Shown one piece after another: positions 48,090 to 56,047 of a stretch of 64,000 nt of DNA. The position numbers and the translations under genes were made by a program. Location of the stretch: assembly GCA_947502645.1 (NCBI GenBank), contig CANNAD010000002.1, positions 186,001 through 250,000 on the forward strand. Direction: 5' to 3'. How positions within the stretch are numbered: the stretch's first letter is position 1; every line of letters begins with the position of its first letter. This DNA is from an uncultured Micrococcaceae bacterium. Lineage in GTDB: Bacteria > Actinomycetota > Actinomycetes > Actinomycetales > Micrococcaceae. Below the pieces are notes generated by a model. It was not told the DNA's origin. It did not search any database and was given only the letters and a program-made list of their open reading frames with translations.

Positions 48090-48499
48090 GATTCCGTGCT
48101 TTCCTCATCCGGAACAACCTCGCCCGGCAAAATGTCTTCCCCGCTGCCTTGGCCTGGCTGCTGGGATGGATCGTTGGAGTCCCTGGAGGCATCCGTCGGT
48201 GCGCCACCGTCGAGCTCGCGCTGCGGCGCCCGGTCCAGCAGAACGGTACTCTGCGGATAACGGTCGGTGTCAGCACCAAGATTTGCCAGGACAACGGCGA
48301 AATACGGCAGAAAGACGGCGCCTGCTATGAATACCCACTGCAGCCAGCCCGACACCACAAATACCAACAGAATGCACACGATACGCACGCCCATGGAAAC
48401 GGAATATTTGATCATGCGCCTGCGCATCTCAACAGCATGGGCTTCCTGCGCGTTGGTAATCGCGGGGACGTCGGTGCCGTTATCGCGGTAACTGCTCAT
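48086..48499 (-). CDS. DUF3099 family membrane protein
   Basis: 137 residues from ATG 48499 with GGAG upstream; the frame is open to 48532. Two adjacent hydrophobic helices (VRIVCILLVFVVSGWLQ and FIAGAVFLPYFAVVLA) lie in the middle, an MRRRMIKYSVSM basic segment precedes them, and the C-terminal half is acidic and disordered (Gly/Pro/Asp/Glu). This matches actinobacterial DUF3099 proteins, function unknown. First gene of the DUF3099-zinc protein-SURF1 operon and divergent from fabG. Confidence 0.82.
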   Translation of the reverse strand: MSSYRDNGTDVPAITNAQEAHAVEMRRRMIKYSVSMGVRIVCILLVFVVSGWLQWVFIAGAVFLPYFAVVLANLGADTDRYPQSTVLLDRAPQRELDGGAPTDASRDSNDPSQQPGQGSGEDILPGEVVPDEESTES

Positions 48500-48610
48500 C
48501 ACACTCCAAAGGGGACCTCTCAATTCTCTCACTCAGGGCGACGTTGTTAAAGTCGGCGGGAGCATCGGTAGGATCGGGACAGTAGCCGAGTCGATGATTT
48601 TGGAGAGATA

Positions 48611-49336
48611 GTGAACACTGAGGACAAGCAGGCCGGACGCAGCATTCTGGTGACAGGTGGTAACCGGGGGATCGGTCTGGCCATTGCGCGGGCTTTTGAG
48701 GCCAACGGGGACAAGGTCGCTATCACGTACAGAAGCGGTGACGTTCCCGCTGGACTGCTCGGCGTCCGCGCGGACGTTACGGACTCAGCATCGGTTGATG
48801 CCGCATTCACGGAAGTTGAAGCCGCTCACGGGCCGGTGGAAGTCCTTGTTGCCAACGCTGGTATGACCCGGGACACCCTGCTTCTCCGGATGAGCGAGAG
48901 CGACTTCACTGACGTCATTGACACCAACCTCACCGGTGCGTTCCGCGTTGTGCAGCGGGCGTCGAAGGGAATGATCCGTCTGCGCCGCGGACGTGTGATT
49001 CTTATCTCTTCCGTCACGGGTCTCTACGGTGCCCCCGGCCAGATCAACTATTCGGCATCCAAAGCCGGACTCGTCGGAATGGCGCGCTCGTTGACCCGCG
49101 AACTGGGCTCGCGAAACATCACCGCCAACGTCGTCGCTCCAGGATTTGTCAACACAGATATGACGGCAGAATTGCCCGAAGATACCCAGGCCACATACCT
49201 GGAGTCCATCCCGGCCCGCCGCTTCGCGGAACCGGCTGAAATTGCCGCCGTCGTACGCTGGCTGGCGGGGGACGACGCCGGCTACATTTCCGGTGCTGTC
49301 ATTCCGGTCGACGGCGGCCTCGGCATGGGCCACTGA
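48611..49336 (+). CDS. fabG: 3-oxoacyl-ACP reductase FabG-type SDR
   Basis: 241 residues. GGNRGIG cofactor motif, VADVTD-like NADP region (VRADVTD), NAG motif in VANAGMTRD, catalytic Ser in ILISSVTG, catalytic YSASK, and the GFVNTDM and GAVIPVDGGLGMGH C-terminus. This is close to mycobacterial FabG1-type beta-ketoacyl-ACP reductases. GTG start at 48611, GGAGAG upstream. Followed 27 nt later by a second, degenerate SDR. Confidence 0.92.
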   Translation: MNTEDKQAGRSILVTGGNRGIGLAIARAFEANGDKVAITYRSGDVPAGLLGVRADVTDSASVDAAFTEVEAAHGPVEVLVANAGMTRDTLLLRMSESDFTDVIDTNLTGAFRVVQRASKGMIRLRRGRVILISSVTGLYGAPGQINYSASKAGLVGMARSLTRELGSRNITANVVAPGFVNTDMTAELPEDTQATYLESIPARRFAEPAEIAAVVRWLAGDDAGYISGAVIPVDGGLGMGH

Positions 49337-49363
49337 CCAACCAATAAACACCTGAGGAGATTC

Positions 49364-50107
49364 ATGGGACAGCTTGAAGGAAAGACGGCGATCGTCACGG
49401 GATCGTCGCGCGGCATCGGCGCTGACGTGGCGGGACTGCTCGCTGCTGAAGGGGCAGCCGTAGTCATCAACTACCGTCAGAAGGCCCCTCGGGCCAATAA
49501 GGTAGTGGCCGGCATTGAAGCAGCGGGCGGCCGGGCAGTGGCAGTCGGCGCAGACCTGACGCAGGCCGAGGATTCACAGGCACTGGTTCGTGCGGCAACG
49601 GAGAATTTCGGCGGGCTCGATATTCTCGTGCTGAACGCCTCGGGCGGCATGGAAACGTCAATGGGCGAGGACTACGCCCTGCGGCTGAACCGTGATGCTC
49701 AGGTGCAGCTACTGAAGAACGCGGCTGAGGTCATGCCAGCGGGCTCCCGCGTGGTTTTTGTGACCAGTCATCAGGCTCACTTCATCAACACGACTGAAAC
49801 GATGCCCGAGTATGAGGCTGTGGCACGGAGCAAGCGGGCGGGCGAAGATGCGCTGCGCGAACTCGTCCCCGCGCTGACGGAAAAAGATATCTCGCTCGTC
49901 GTCGTTTCCGGAGACATGATCGAGGGTACCGTCACGGCGACTCTGCTTGACCGGGCGAATCCGGGCGCAATCGAGGCCCGTCGCGCTGAAACGGGCAAGC
50001 TGTACTCGGTTCAGGAATTCGCTGCTGAGATCGCTGCGATGGTGACCGCAGATGTTCCCAGCGGCCACACCGAATACGTCGGCGGGGCCGGTTCCTTCCT
50101 GAAGTAG
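49364..50107 (+). CDS. Atypical SDR family protein lacking the catalytic tyrosine
   Basis: 247 residues. The N-terminal GSSRGIG cofactor motif and NASGG motif are SDR-like, and a Ser lies at VFVTSHQ. In the position of YxxxK the sequence reads VARSK, with Val153 four residues before Lys157; the nearest Tyr is Tyr150. A normal dehydrogenase mechanism is therefore doubtful. Length and C-terminal YVGGAGSFLK fit the fold. It is probably cotranscribed with fabG. It may be a weak reductase, a binding protein, or use Tyr150. AGGAG precedes ATG 49364. Confidence 0.85.
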   Translation: MGQLEGKTAIVTGSSRGIGADVAGLLAAEGAAVVINYRQKAPRANKVVAGIEAAGGRAVAVGADLTQAEDSQALVRAATENFGGLDILVLNASGGMETSMGEDYALRLNRDAQVQLLKNAAEVMPAGSRVVFVTSHQAHFINTTETMPEYEAVARSKRAGEDALRELVPALTEKDISLVVVSGDMIEGTVTATLLDRANPGAIEARRAETGKLYSVQEFAAEIAAMVTADVPSGHTEYVGGAGSFLK

Positions 50108-50109
50108 CC

Positions 50110-51045
50110 CTACGGCTGGCTTCCGATGAAGTGCCGCACTATATCCAGCTGCGGGACATCAATGGAACAGGCTGCTGCTTCGCGGACCGCGGGCTTGGCG
50201 TTGAACGCAACGCCAAGCCCGGCCGCGGCCAACATATCGAGGTCATTGGCGCCGTCGCCCACGGCGATCGTGTGTTCCATGGCGATTCCCAGCTCCGCCG
50301 CCCAACCCCGGAGGGCGTCTTCCTTCACGGCACGGTCCACCACCGTTCCTTCCACGTTCCCCGTCAATTTTCCGGCGGAAGTTCCCAGAATGTTGGCGCG
50401 TGAATACGTGAGCCCGAGCCGGTCGGCGAGGGGCTCCAGGATCTGCGAGAAGCCTCCCGAGACCGCAGCCACCGCGTGTCCGGCGGCCAGGAACGTGTCG
50501 ATGAGAACGTCCGCGCCGTCACTGAGCTCAATGTGTTCCGCGATGTCATCGAAGACAGATTCCGGGAGTCCAGCCAGCACCGCGACCCGCTGGTGCAGAC
50601 TCTGCGTGAAATCGAGTTCCCCACGCATGGCAGCCTCGGTGATGGCCGCTACCTCAGTTTCCCGGCCCACGTGCGCGGCCAGCAGCTCGATAACTTCCTG
50701 TTTGATCAGGGTCGAATCGACATCCATCACCAGTAGTTTCCGGGTTGTGCCCAGCAGCGCCCCGGGGACGACGGCGGCTCCCGGCTGCCCGGCGATCTGC
50801 GTACCGCTCGAGCGGGCTGCCGTTGAAATGACGTTCCGCACGGTCCGTCGCACCTGAGCCAGGTCCATGCTCGGTGCGGAGAACAGCAGCCGCTCCGTCC
50901 GGTATCCGTCTCCCTCGCCGCTGTCGGAGCCGGTCAGATGCGCTCCGTCGGTGAGGACGGCCTCTTTGACCGCTGACACATCGGCGTTGGTGAGCTGCGG
51001 CGCGTAACAAACCACCGCGAAGTCTGCGGTCACCAGATTCTTCAT
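50110..51045 (-). CDS. serB: Phosphoserine phosphatase SerB
   Basis: 311 residues. HAD-type motifs: MDVDSTLIKQEV (DxDxT nucleophile), VSGGFSQI (Ser/Thr motif II region), and VGDGANDLDML (motif III/IV). The N-terminal approximately 95 residues form a regulatory domain, which shortens at the region typical of ACT-like domains, as in SerB of actinobacteria. It dephosphorylates O-phosphoserine, the last step of serine synthesis. ATG at 51045, GGAG upstream. Convergent with the SDR gene, separated by 2 nt. Confidence 0.95.
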   Translation of the reverse strand: MKNLVTADFAVVCYAPQLTNADVSAVKEAVLTDGAHLTGSDSGEGDGYRTERLLFSAPSMDLAQVRRTVRNVISTAARSSGTQIAGQPGAAVVPGALLGTTRKLLVMDVDSTLIKQEVIELLAAHVGRETEVAAITEAAMRGELDFTQSLHQRVAVLAGLPESVFDDIAEHIELSDGADVLIDTFLAAGHAVAAVSGGFSQILEPLADRLGLTYSRANILGTSAGKLTGNVEGTVVDRAVKEDALRGWAAELGIAMEHTIAVGDGANDLDMLAAAGLGVAFNAKPAVREAAACSIDVPQLDIVRHFIGSQP

Positions 51046-51152
51046 GATTTCTCCGTCGTATTCAGGTTGGCGATGCCCGCCGTGCTGGTGGTCAGTGCTG
51101 CCGAGGGCGGCGAATCGCCAACGAGTCCTTTTTTAGCCTAGTGTCTAGTGCT

Positions 51153-51935
51153 ATGAATGTTGTTCTTGATTTCGCCGGGGTTAGCGTAATCCGCGGCCGT
51201 AAAGCACTGGTTGACGGCGTGGACTGGCAGGTCAAGGAAGGCGAACGTTGGGTGGTGATGGGTCCCAACGGGGCCGGAAAAACCACGTTGCTCCAATTGG
51301 CCGGGGGGCGTCTCCACCCCACACGCGGCACTGCTGGAATTCTTGGCGAAGTGCTCGGTTCCGTGGACGTCTTTGAGCTCCGCCCGCGGATTGGTCTCGC
51401 GTCGGCCGCGCTGGCTGCCCAGATACCAGCCCATGAAACAGTGCTCGACGTCGTCGTGACCGCCTCCTATGGCGTGACAGGCAGGTGGCGGGAGCAGTAT
51501 GAAAAGCTCGACGAGCGCCGCGCGTTTGCCCTGCTGGATCAGTGGGGCGTATCCACGCTCATGAATAGGACATTCGGCTCCCTCAGTGAGGGCGAGCGCA
51601 AACGCGTGCAGATCGCGCGGGCACTCATGACGGATCCGGAACTGCTCATGCTCGATGAACCAGGGGCCGGGCTTGACCTCGCTGGCCGCGAGGATCTTGT
51701 TGCACGGTTGTCCGAGCTGGCCCGGGATGAGGAATCTCCGGCCATGGTGCTGGTGACCCACCATCTGGAGGAAGTCCCCCCGGGATTCACGCATGCTCTG
51801 CTGCTCAATGCCGGTTCCGTCGTCGTCGGCGGACCCATCGAGGAAGTTCTGACTGAAGAGAACCTCTCCGCTGCTTTTGAACTGCCGCTGTCGGTCAGCC
51901 ATACCAACGGCCGCTACACCGCGATTGCCCGGTAG
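51153..51935 (+). CDS. ABC transporter ATP-binding protein
   Basis: 260 residues from ATG 51153; GTG 51141 is an in-frame alternative. Walker A GPNGAGKTT, signature SLSEGERKRVQIA, Walker B LMLDEPGAGLD, switch His in VTHHLEE. No permease is adjacent; the next gene is a TSUP permease unlike an ABC partner. Similar lone ATPases (YusV/FepC-like) can serve distant metal importers, but this is unproved. A TAGTGT box (51139-51144) 8 nt before the ATG hints at a near-leaderless start. Divergent from serB. Confidence 0.9.
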   Translation: MNVVLDFAGVSVIRGRKALVDGVDWQVKEGERWVVMGPNGAGKTTLLQLAGGRLHPTRGTAGILGEVLGSVDVFELRPRIGLASAALAAQIPAHETVLDVVVTASYGVTGRWREQYEKLDERRAFALLDQWGVSTLMNRTFGSLSEGERKRVQIARALMTDPELLMLDEPGAGLDLAGREDLVARLSELARDEESPAMVLVTHHLEEVPPGFTHALLLNAGSVVVGGPIEEVLTEENLSAAFELPLSVSHTNGRYTAIAR

Positions 51936-51944
51936 GTCCCCGTC

Positions 51945-52718
51945 TTGGAGTTACTCCACGGCGCCCTGATCCTTCTCGGTGGGCTATGGGCCGGAACGAT
52001 CAATACGATTGTCGGGTCAGGGACCCTGGTCACTTTCCCTATCCTGGTGGCACTCGGCTATGCGCCGGTCACGGCGACGATCAGCAACGCGATGGGCCTC
52101 ATCGCGGGCAACGTCTCGGGAGCGTGGGGATACCGGAGGGAGCTGCAGGGCCTTCGCCGCACGCTTCTCACCCTGCTGCCTGCGTCTCTGATCGGCGGCG
52201 TGACGGGTGCAGCCCTGCTCCTGAACCTGCCCGAGGAAGTCTTCGGTAACGTTGCACCATTTTTGATCGTGCTGGCTCTGAGCTTCGTCATTTTCCAGCC
52301 AAAACTTCAGCAGTGGGTTCGTCGGCGTGCGGAGGCGTCGGCGCGCAGCGAGTCACACCCCGTACTGCTGCTGGTGCTGGTGTACCTTGCAGGTGTCTAT
52401 GGGGGCTATTTCGTTGCGGCCCAGGGCATTCTTCTGGTGGGAATCCTCGGCGTCTTCCTCCACGGGTCCATGCAGCAGGCCAATGCCATCAAAAACATTC
52501 TTGTTCTGGCGGTGAACGTCATCGCGGCTATCTCTTACATGTTGTTCGCTTTTGACCGTATTGAGTGGGTCGTCGTCGCGCTGATTGCTGTGAGCTCACT
52601 CGTTGGCGGAGTTGTGGGTGCTGCCGTGGGGCGGCGGCTGAAACCTGTGGTGCTGCGCAGCATCATCGTTGCCCTCGGCTGCGTGGCACTGTGGGTCATG
52701 GTGGCGCCGAAACTATGA
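51945..52718 (+). CDS. TSUP family membrane transporter (TauE/SafE)
   Basis: 257 residues, about eight hydrophobic helices. The TSUP signatures are the N-terminal GTINTIVGSGTLVTFPIL and the repeat half LAGVYGGYFVAAQGILLV. Members are predicted to move sulfite, sulfonates or other small anions; the substrate is unknown. TTG at 51945 is the only plausible start after the ATPase stop 9 nt earlier. Its TGA overlaps the ATG of the next gene. Confidence 0.85.
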   Translation: MELLHGALILLGGLWAGTINTIVGSGTLVTFPILVALGYAPVTATISNAMGLIAGNVSGAWGYRRELQGLRRTLLTLLPASLIGGVTGAALLLNLPEEVFGNVAPFLIVLALSFVIFQPKLQQWVRRRAEASARSESHPVLLLVLVYLAGVYGGYFVAAQGILLVGILGVFLHGSMQQANAIKNILVLAVNVIAAISYMLFAFDRIEWVVVALIAVSSLVGGVVGAAVGRRLKPVVLRSIIVALGCVALWVMVAPKL

Positions 52719-53527
52719 GCATCGAATACATTGACGGGCCTGAAGATCCGCGGGTCTCCGATTACCGTTCCCTGACGGATACCCGCCTACGCCGGCTACG
52801 CGAACCATCCGAGGGCCTGTATATCGCCGAGAGTTCGACGGTCCTGCGCAGAGCTCTCGACGCCGGCCACCGGCCGCGATCATTTTTCATGGCAAACAAG
52901 TGGGTTGAGGAGCTCTCCGACGTCATCGCCGAGCATCCTGAGATCCCGGTGTTCGTCGGTGACGACGCAACCCTGGAAGCGATCACCGGATTTCACCTTC
53001 ACCGGGGCGCGCTGGCGGCCATGCACCGACCGGCTCCGCGTGATCTGGAGTCATTGCTCGAGAACGCACGTCGCGTTGTGGTCCTTGAAGACATCGTTGA
53101 CCATACGAACGTGGGAGCGGTCTTCCGCTCGGCTGCAGCGCTACAGGCCGACGCCGTGCTCATCAGCCCTTTGTGCGCAGACCCGCTTTATCGTCGTGCC
53201 GTTCGCGTGAGCATGGGCGCCGTCTTCCAGGTTCCGTGGGTACGGTTGACCGCCTGGCCTGATCAGATGGAGATCCTGAAAGCGCACGGCTTTCTCACGG
53301 CGGCCCTGGCCCTGACACCGGAGGCGCTCAGCCTCGATACGTTCGACGGCCGGGAAGTTGACCGGCTGGCGCTCGTCCTTGGTACCGAGGGACCGGGATT
53401 GAAGCCGGCTACCATTTCAGCGGCGGATATTGCGGTGCGGATTCCCATGCATCATGGCGTCGATTCGCTGAACGTCGCTACCGCAGGTGCGCTGGCGCTG
53501 TGGGAATGCCGACCAGCTCAAGTGTGA
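52715..53527 (+). CDS. TrmH-type (SPOUT) RNA 2'-O-methyltransferase
   Basis: 270 residues from ATG 52715. The SPOUT trefoil-knot motifs are in order: VVLEDIVDHTNVGAVFRSA (motif 1, with the conserved Asn and Arg), LVLGTEGPGL (motif 2) and IPMHHGVDSLNVATAGALALWE (motif 3). The N-terminal substrate-binding domain holds GLYIAESSTVLRRALD. It should methylate a ribose 2'-OH in tRNA or rRNA using SAM. Target unknown. Overlaps the TSUP gene by 4 nt (ATGA), so the two are coupled. Confidence 0.92.
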   Translation: MSIEYIDGPEDPRVSDYRSLTDTRLRRLREPSEGLYIAESSTVLRRALDAGHRPRSFFMANKWVEELSDVIAEHPEIPVFVGDDATLEAITGFHLHRGALAAMHRPAPRDLESLLENARRVVVLEDIVDHTNVGAVFRSAAALQADAVLISPLCADPLYRRAVRVSMGAVFQVPWVRLTAWPDQMEILKAHGFLTAALALTPEALSLDTFDGREVDRLALVLGTEGPGLKPATISAADIAVRIPMHHGVDSLNVATAGALALWECRPAQV

Positions 53528-53620
53528 ACTATTCGTGGCGGCAGGGTTACCGTGGACGCCACAGAGTGGAACAATCATTGTGTGGGGTACAAGGATGCAT
53601 CCGGCGGACACAGCGCCGTC

Positions 53621-54490
53621 ATGAGGGCGGGGATGTTTCTCTGTGCCGCCCTTCTGCTCCCGCCATTGACCGGGTGCGGCCCGTTGGCCAGTCAGCTGGA
53701 GGAACGCGCCTCCGCTGAGGCTTCCGCAACGCAGGCCCAAAGACCCTCGGTGGTGATGGGAACCCCGGACACCAGCGTTACCGCGACACCATCGACCCAG
53801 CGGCCATCCGCAACCCCCGCCCCGTCCGCGAGAGTGACCCTGGCCGCGAATCAGGCTGGCATGACTGCACCTGTTCAGAAGGCCTGCGCGGCGCTACTCA
53901 GACGTGAGGCGAGCCCGCTTGCGCCCGAAGCTGCGGGGGAGTGCATTGAGCAGGCAATGATCGCGGGCGGCACCTATCGGGCAGCCATTGAAACGAACGG
54001 TACAAGCCTGCCGGGCGGGGAACATCAGGCACAGGTCCGAACCTCACCGAAGGTATCGGCGGTGGTGACGGGCGACGCCGGCACGGAACTGCGCATCGAC
54101 GGCGGCAGCGGTGAGCTGACGGGCCGGAACGGCACAATCGTCGTCGACCCGAAAGGCGGCCCTGATGAGCGTTCGGCAGCGATTGTCATGGAGGCCGCAC
54201 AGAACGTGCTGAACCCTGCCGGTCTGAAAGAACTTTTCCGCGGGGCGGAATCCGTAACGGTTGATTATGCTCCGCAGAGCGCTGACGCGCCGGACGCAGC
54301 TGTCCGGCTGACGAGTTTCGGGGTCGGCACCATTCAGGGAGTGGACACCGTTTCTCTGGAGCTATTGGTCGATCCGCTGTATCGACCGTTGCGTCTGGTG
54401 ATCATCGGGACAGCGCAGGCAATTCCTGCCTTGACCTCTGTCGCCTATGAGGGCTGGGGTGAACAGTTAGCGTTGCCACCCTCCTCATAG
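53621..54490 (+). CDS. Putative secreted lipoprotein
   Basis: 289 residues from ATG 53621; an upstream GTG at 53552 would add 23 residues. The N-terminus is a lipoprotein signal: Arg, hydrophobic core FLCAALLLPPL and a lipobox LTGC. After the lipid-bound Cys comes a Ser/Thr/Ala/Pro-rich linker of about 60 residues, then a beta-rich folded domain. The C-terminal LVDPLYRPLRLVIIGT segment recalls LppX/LprG-type actinobacterial lipid-binding lipoproteins, but the similarity is weak and function is unknown. Located between the methyltransferase and L31 genes. Confidence 0.8.
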   Translation: MRAGMFLCAALLLPPLTGCGPLASQLEERASAEASATQAQRPSVVMGTPDTSVTATPSTQRPSATPAPSARVTLAANQAGMTAPVQKACAALLRREASPLAPEAAGECIEQAMIAGGTYRAAIETNGTSLPGGEHQAQVRTSPKVSAVVTGDAGTELRIDGGSGELTGRNGTIVVDPKGGPDERSAAIVMEAAQNVLNPAGLKELFRGAESVTVDYAPQSADAPDAAVRLTSFGVGTIQGVDTVSLELLVDPLYRPLRLVIIGTAQAIPALTSVAYEGWGEQLALPPSS

Positions 54491-54607
54491 TTAGGATTAC
54501 GGTCTTGGACCCTGGGTGCGATAGAGTGAAGAGCTGGTCAAACTGACCTCAAGCAAGCTTCGGCCATTGTGTCTGGCAAAATCCAGATATCTACAGAAGG
54601 TAACAAC

Positions 54608-54862
54608 GTGCAGACTGACATTCACCCGAAATACCAGCCCGTCGTATTCAACGACCTGGCTTCAGGCGCAAAATTCCTGACCCGTTCCACCGTTTCCTCG
54701 GACAAGACCGTTGAGTGGGAAGACGGTAATACGTACCCCGTCATCGACGTCGAAATTTCCTCCGAGTCGCACCCGTTCTACACGGGCAAGCAGCGCATCA
54801 TGGACTCGGCCGGTCGTGTTGAGCGCTTCAACCAGCGCTTCAAGGGCTTCGGCAAGAAGTAG
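54608..54862 (+). CDS. rpmE2: 50S ribosomal protein L31 type B
   Basis: 84 residues from GTG 54608 with AGAAGG 7 nt upstream; an in-frame ATG-like start at 54569 would add 13 unlikely residues. [20 protein letters not shown] and [22 protein letters not shown] are typical L31. There is no Cys at all, so it is the zinc-independent type B form that replaces type A L31 under zinc shortage in many bacteria. I found no convincing Zur box upstream. TAGAGT near 54522 is a possible -10. Confidence 0.96.
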   Translation: MQTDIHPKYQPVVFNDLASGAKFLTRSTVSSDKTVEWEDGNTYPVIDVEISSESHPFYTGKQRIMDSAGRVERFNQRFKGFGKK

Positions 54863-54900
54863 TTTCGCGTCGGCTGCATGATGAGCCCCCACATCTTATG

Positions 54901-54938
54901 ACGAATGGTCCGTCCGGAATTCCGGGCGGACCATTCGT
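54901..54938. terminator. Terminator after rpmE2
   Basis: A 17-bp stem ACGAATGGTCCGTCCGG (54901-54917) pairs with 54922-54938 around an AATT loop, with one G-T pair. It is 38 nt after the rpmE2 stop and just before the next gene. Confidence 0.8.
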
Positions 54939-54955
54939 GTCTTGAGGAACAGAGA

Positions 54956-56047
54956 ATGGAAGGCAGTGTGGAACCAATGGATGAAGAGCGCATTCCCGGA
55001 CACGGTGAATACAAGGTACTCGGCGGCAAGCTCGTGGTCGCTGACCTGGCCGTCCGCAACGGACGTCTGGCGGATGTGTCCATCAGCGGTGACTTCTTTC
55101 TGGAGCCGGACGAGGCCCTGGCGGACATCAACACGGCGTTGGAGGGGTTGTCCGAAGATTCGAGTCACGCCGTTCTTGCGGAAAGCATCAGGAATGCGTT
55201 GGACGCCACTGTTGTCATGTTCGGGTTCTCTCCTGAAGCGATAGCAACTGCTGTACGTCGTGCCCTGGCGAGGGCCACCACGTGGTCTGACCACGAGTGG
55301 GAAATCATCCCGCCCACGCCCATGTCCACCCACATGCACGTTGCCCTCGATGAGGTCCTCGCGGAGGCGGTGGGTAACGGTTCCCGGAAGCCCACCCTGC
55401 GGTTCTGGGAGTGGGAGGCCCCGTCAGTGGTGATCGGTGGATTCCAGTCATTGCAGAACGAAGTGGATCCTGAAGGGGTGCGTCGGCATGGCGTCACTGT
55501 CGTCCGCCGTGTCACCGGCGGTGGGGCCATGTTCATGGAGCACGGAAACGCCATTACCTACTCGCTGTATCTGCCCCAAAGCCTGGTGGACGGATTGAGT
55601 TTCGAGGATTCGTATTCGTTCCTCGACGACTGGGTGATGGAAGCGCTCAAGGCCACCGGCATCAAGGCCTGGTACCAACCCCTGAACGACATCGCCACGG
55701 ACCAGGGAAAAATCGGTGGTGCTGCCCAAAAACGTTTCGGTAACGGCGGAATGCTGCACCACGTCACCATGTCCTACGACATCGACGCAGACAAGATGAC
55801 TGACGTGCTCCGCATCGGCAAGGAAAAACTCTCTGGAAAGGGAATCTCCAGCGCCAAGAAGCGGGTGGATCCCTTACGTCGTCAAACCGGTTTGAGCCGG
55901 GAAGCGATTCTGGACATCATGATGTCCACGTTCGTCTCCCGGTATAACGCAACTGTCACCGGGATCAACCCGGAAGAGCAGGCCGAAGCCGCCTCCCGGG
56001 TTGATTCCAAGTTCGGTACTCAGGCATGGCTTAACCGCGTGCCGTAG
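54956..56047 (+). CDS. Lipoate-protein ligase A-like protein with N-terminal accessory domain
   Basis: 363 residues from ATG 54956; ATG 54977 is an alternative. The catalytic BPL/LplA domain occupies roughly residues 125-330: PTLRFWEWEAPSVVIGGFQS, VVRRVTGGGAMFMEHGN (RRxxGGG) and DQGKIGGAAQKRF with the adenylate-binding Lys. The first about 110 residues (GEYKVLGGKLVVADLAVRNGRLADVSISGDFFLEP) resemble the LplA accessory domain, which is C-terminal in E. coli LplA. The order is thus swapped. It should attach or activate lipoate or a related acid. Convergent with and overlapping pepN by 17 nt. Confidence 0.85.
   Translation: MEGSVEPMDEERIPGHGEYKVLGGKLVVADLAVRNGRLADVSISGDFFLEPDEALADINTALEGLSEDSSHAVLAESIRNALDATVVMFGFSPEAIATAVRRALARATTWSDHEWEIIPPTPMSTHMHVALDEVLAEAVGNGSRKPTLRFWEWEAPSVVIGGFQSLQNEVDPEGVRRHGVTVVRRVTGGGAMFMEHGNAITYSLYLPQSLVDGLSFEDSYSFLDDWVMEALKATGIKAWYQPLNDIATDQGKIGGAAQKRFGNGGMLHHVTMSYDIDADKMTDVLRIGKEKLSGKGISSAKKRVDPLRRQTGLSREAILDIMMSTFVSRYNATVTGINPEEQAEAASRVDSKFGTQAWLNRVP

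Noticed and set aside
54491-54607. Zur box upstream of rpmE2
   Set aside because: No TGAAAATGATTTTCA-like palindrome was found on inspection.
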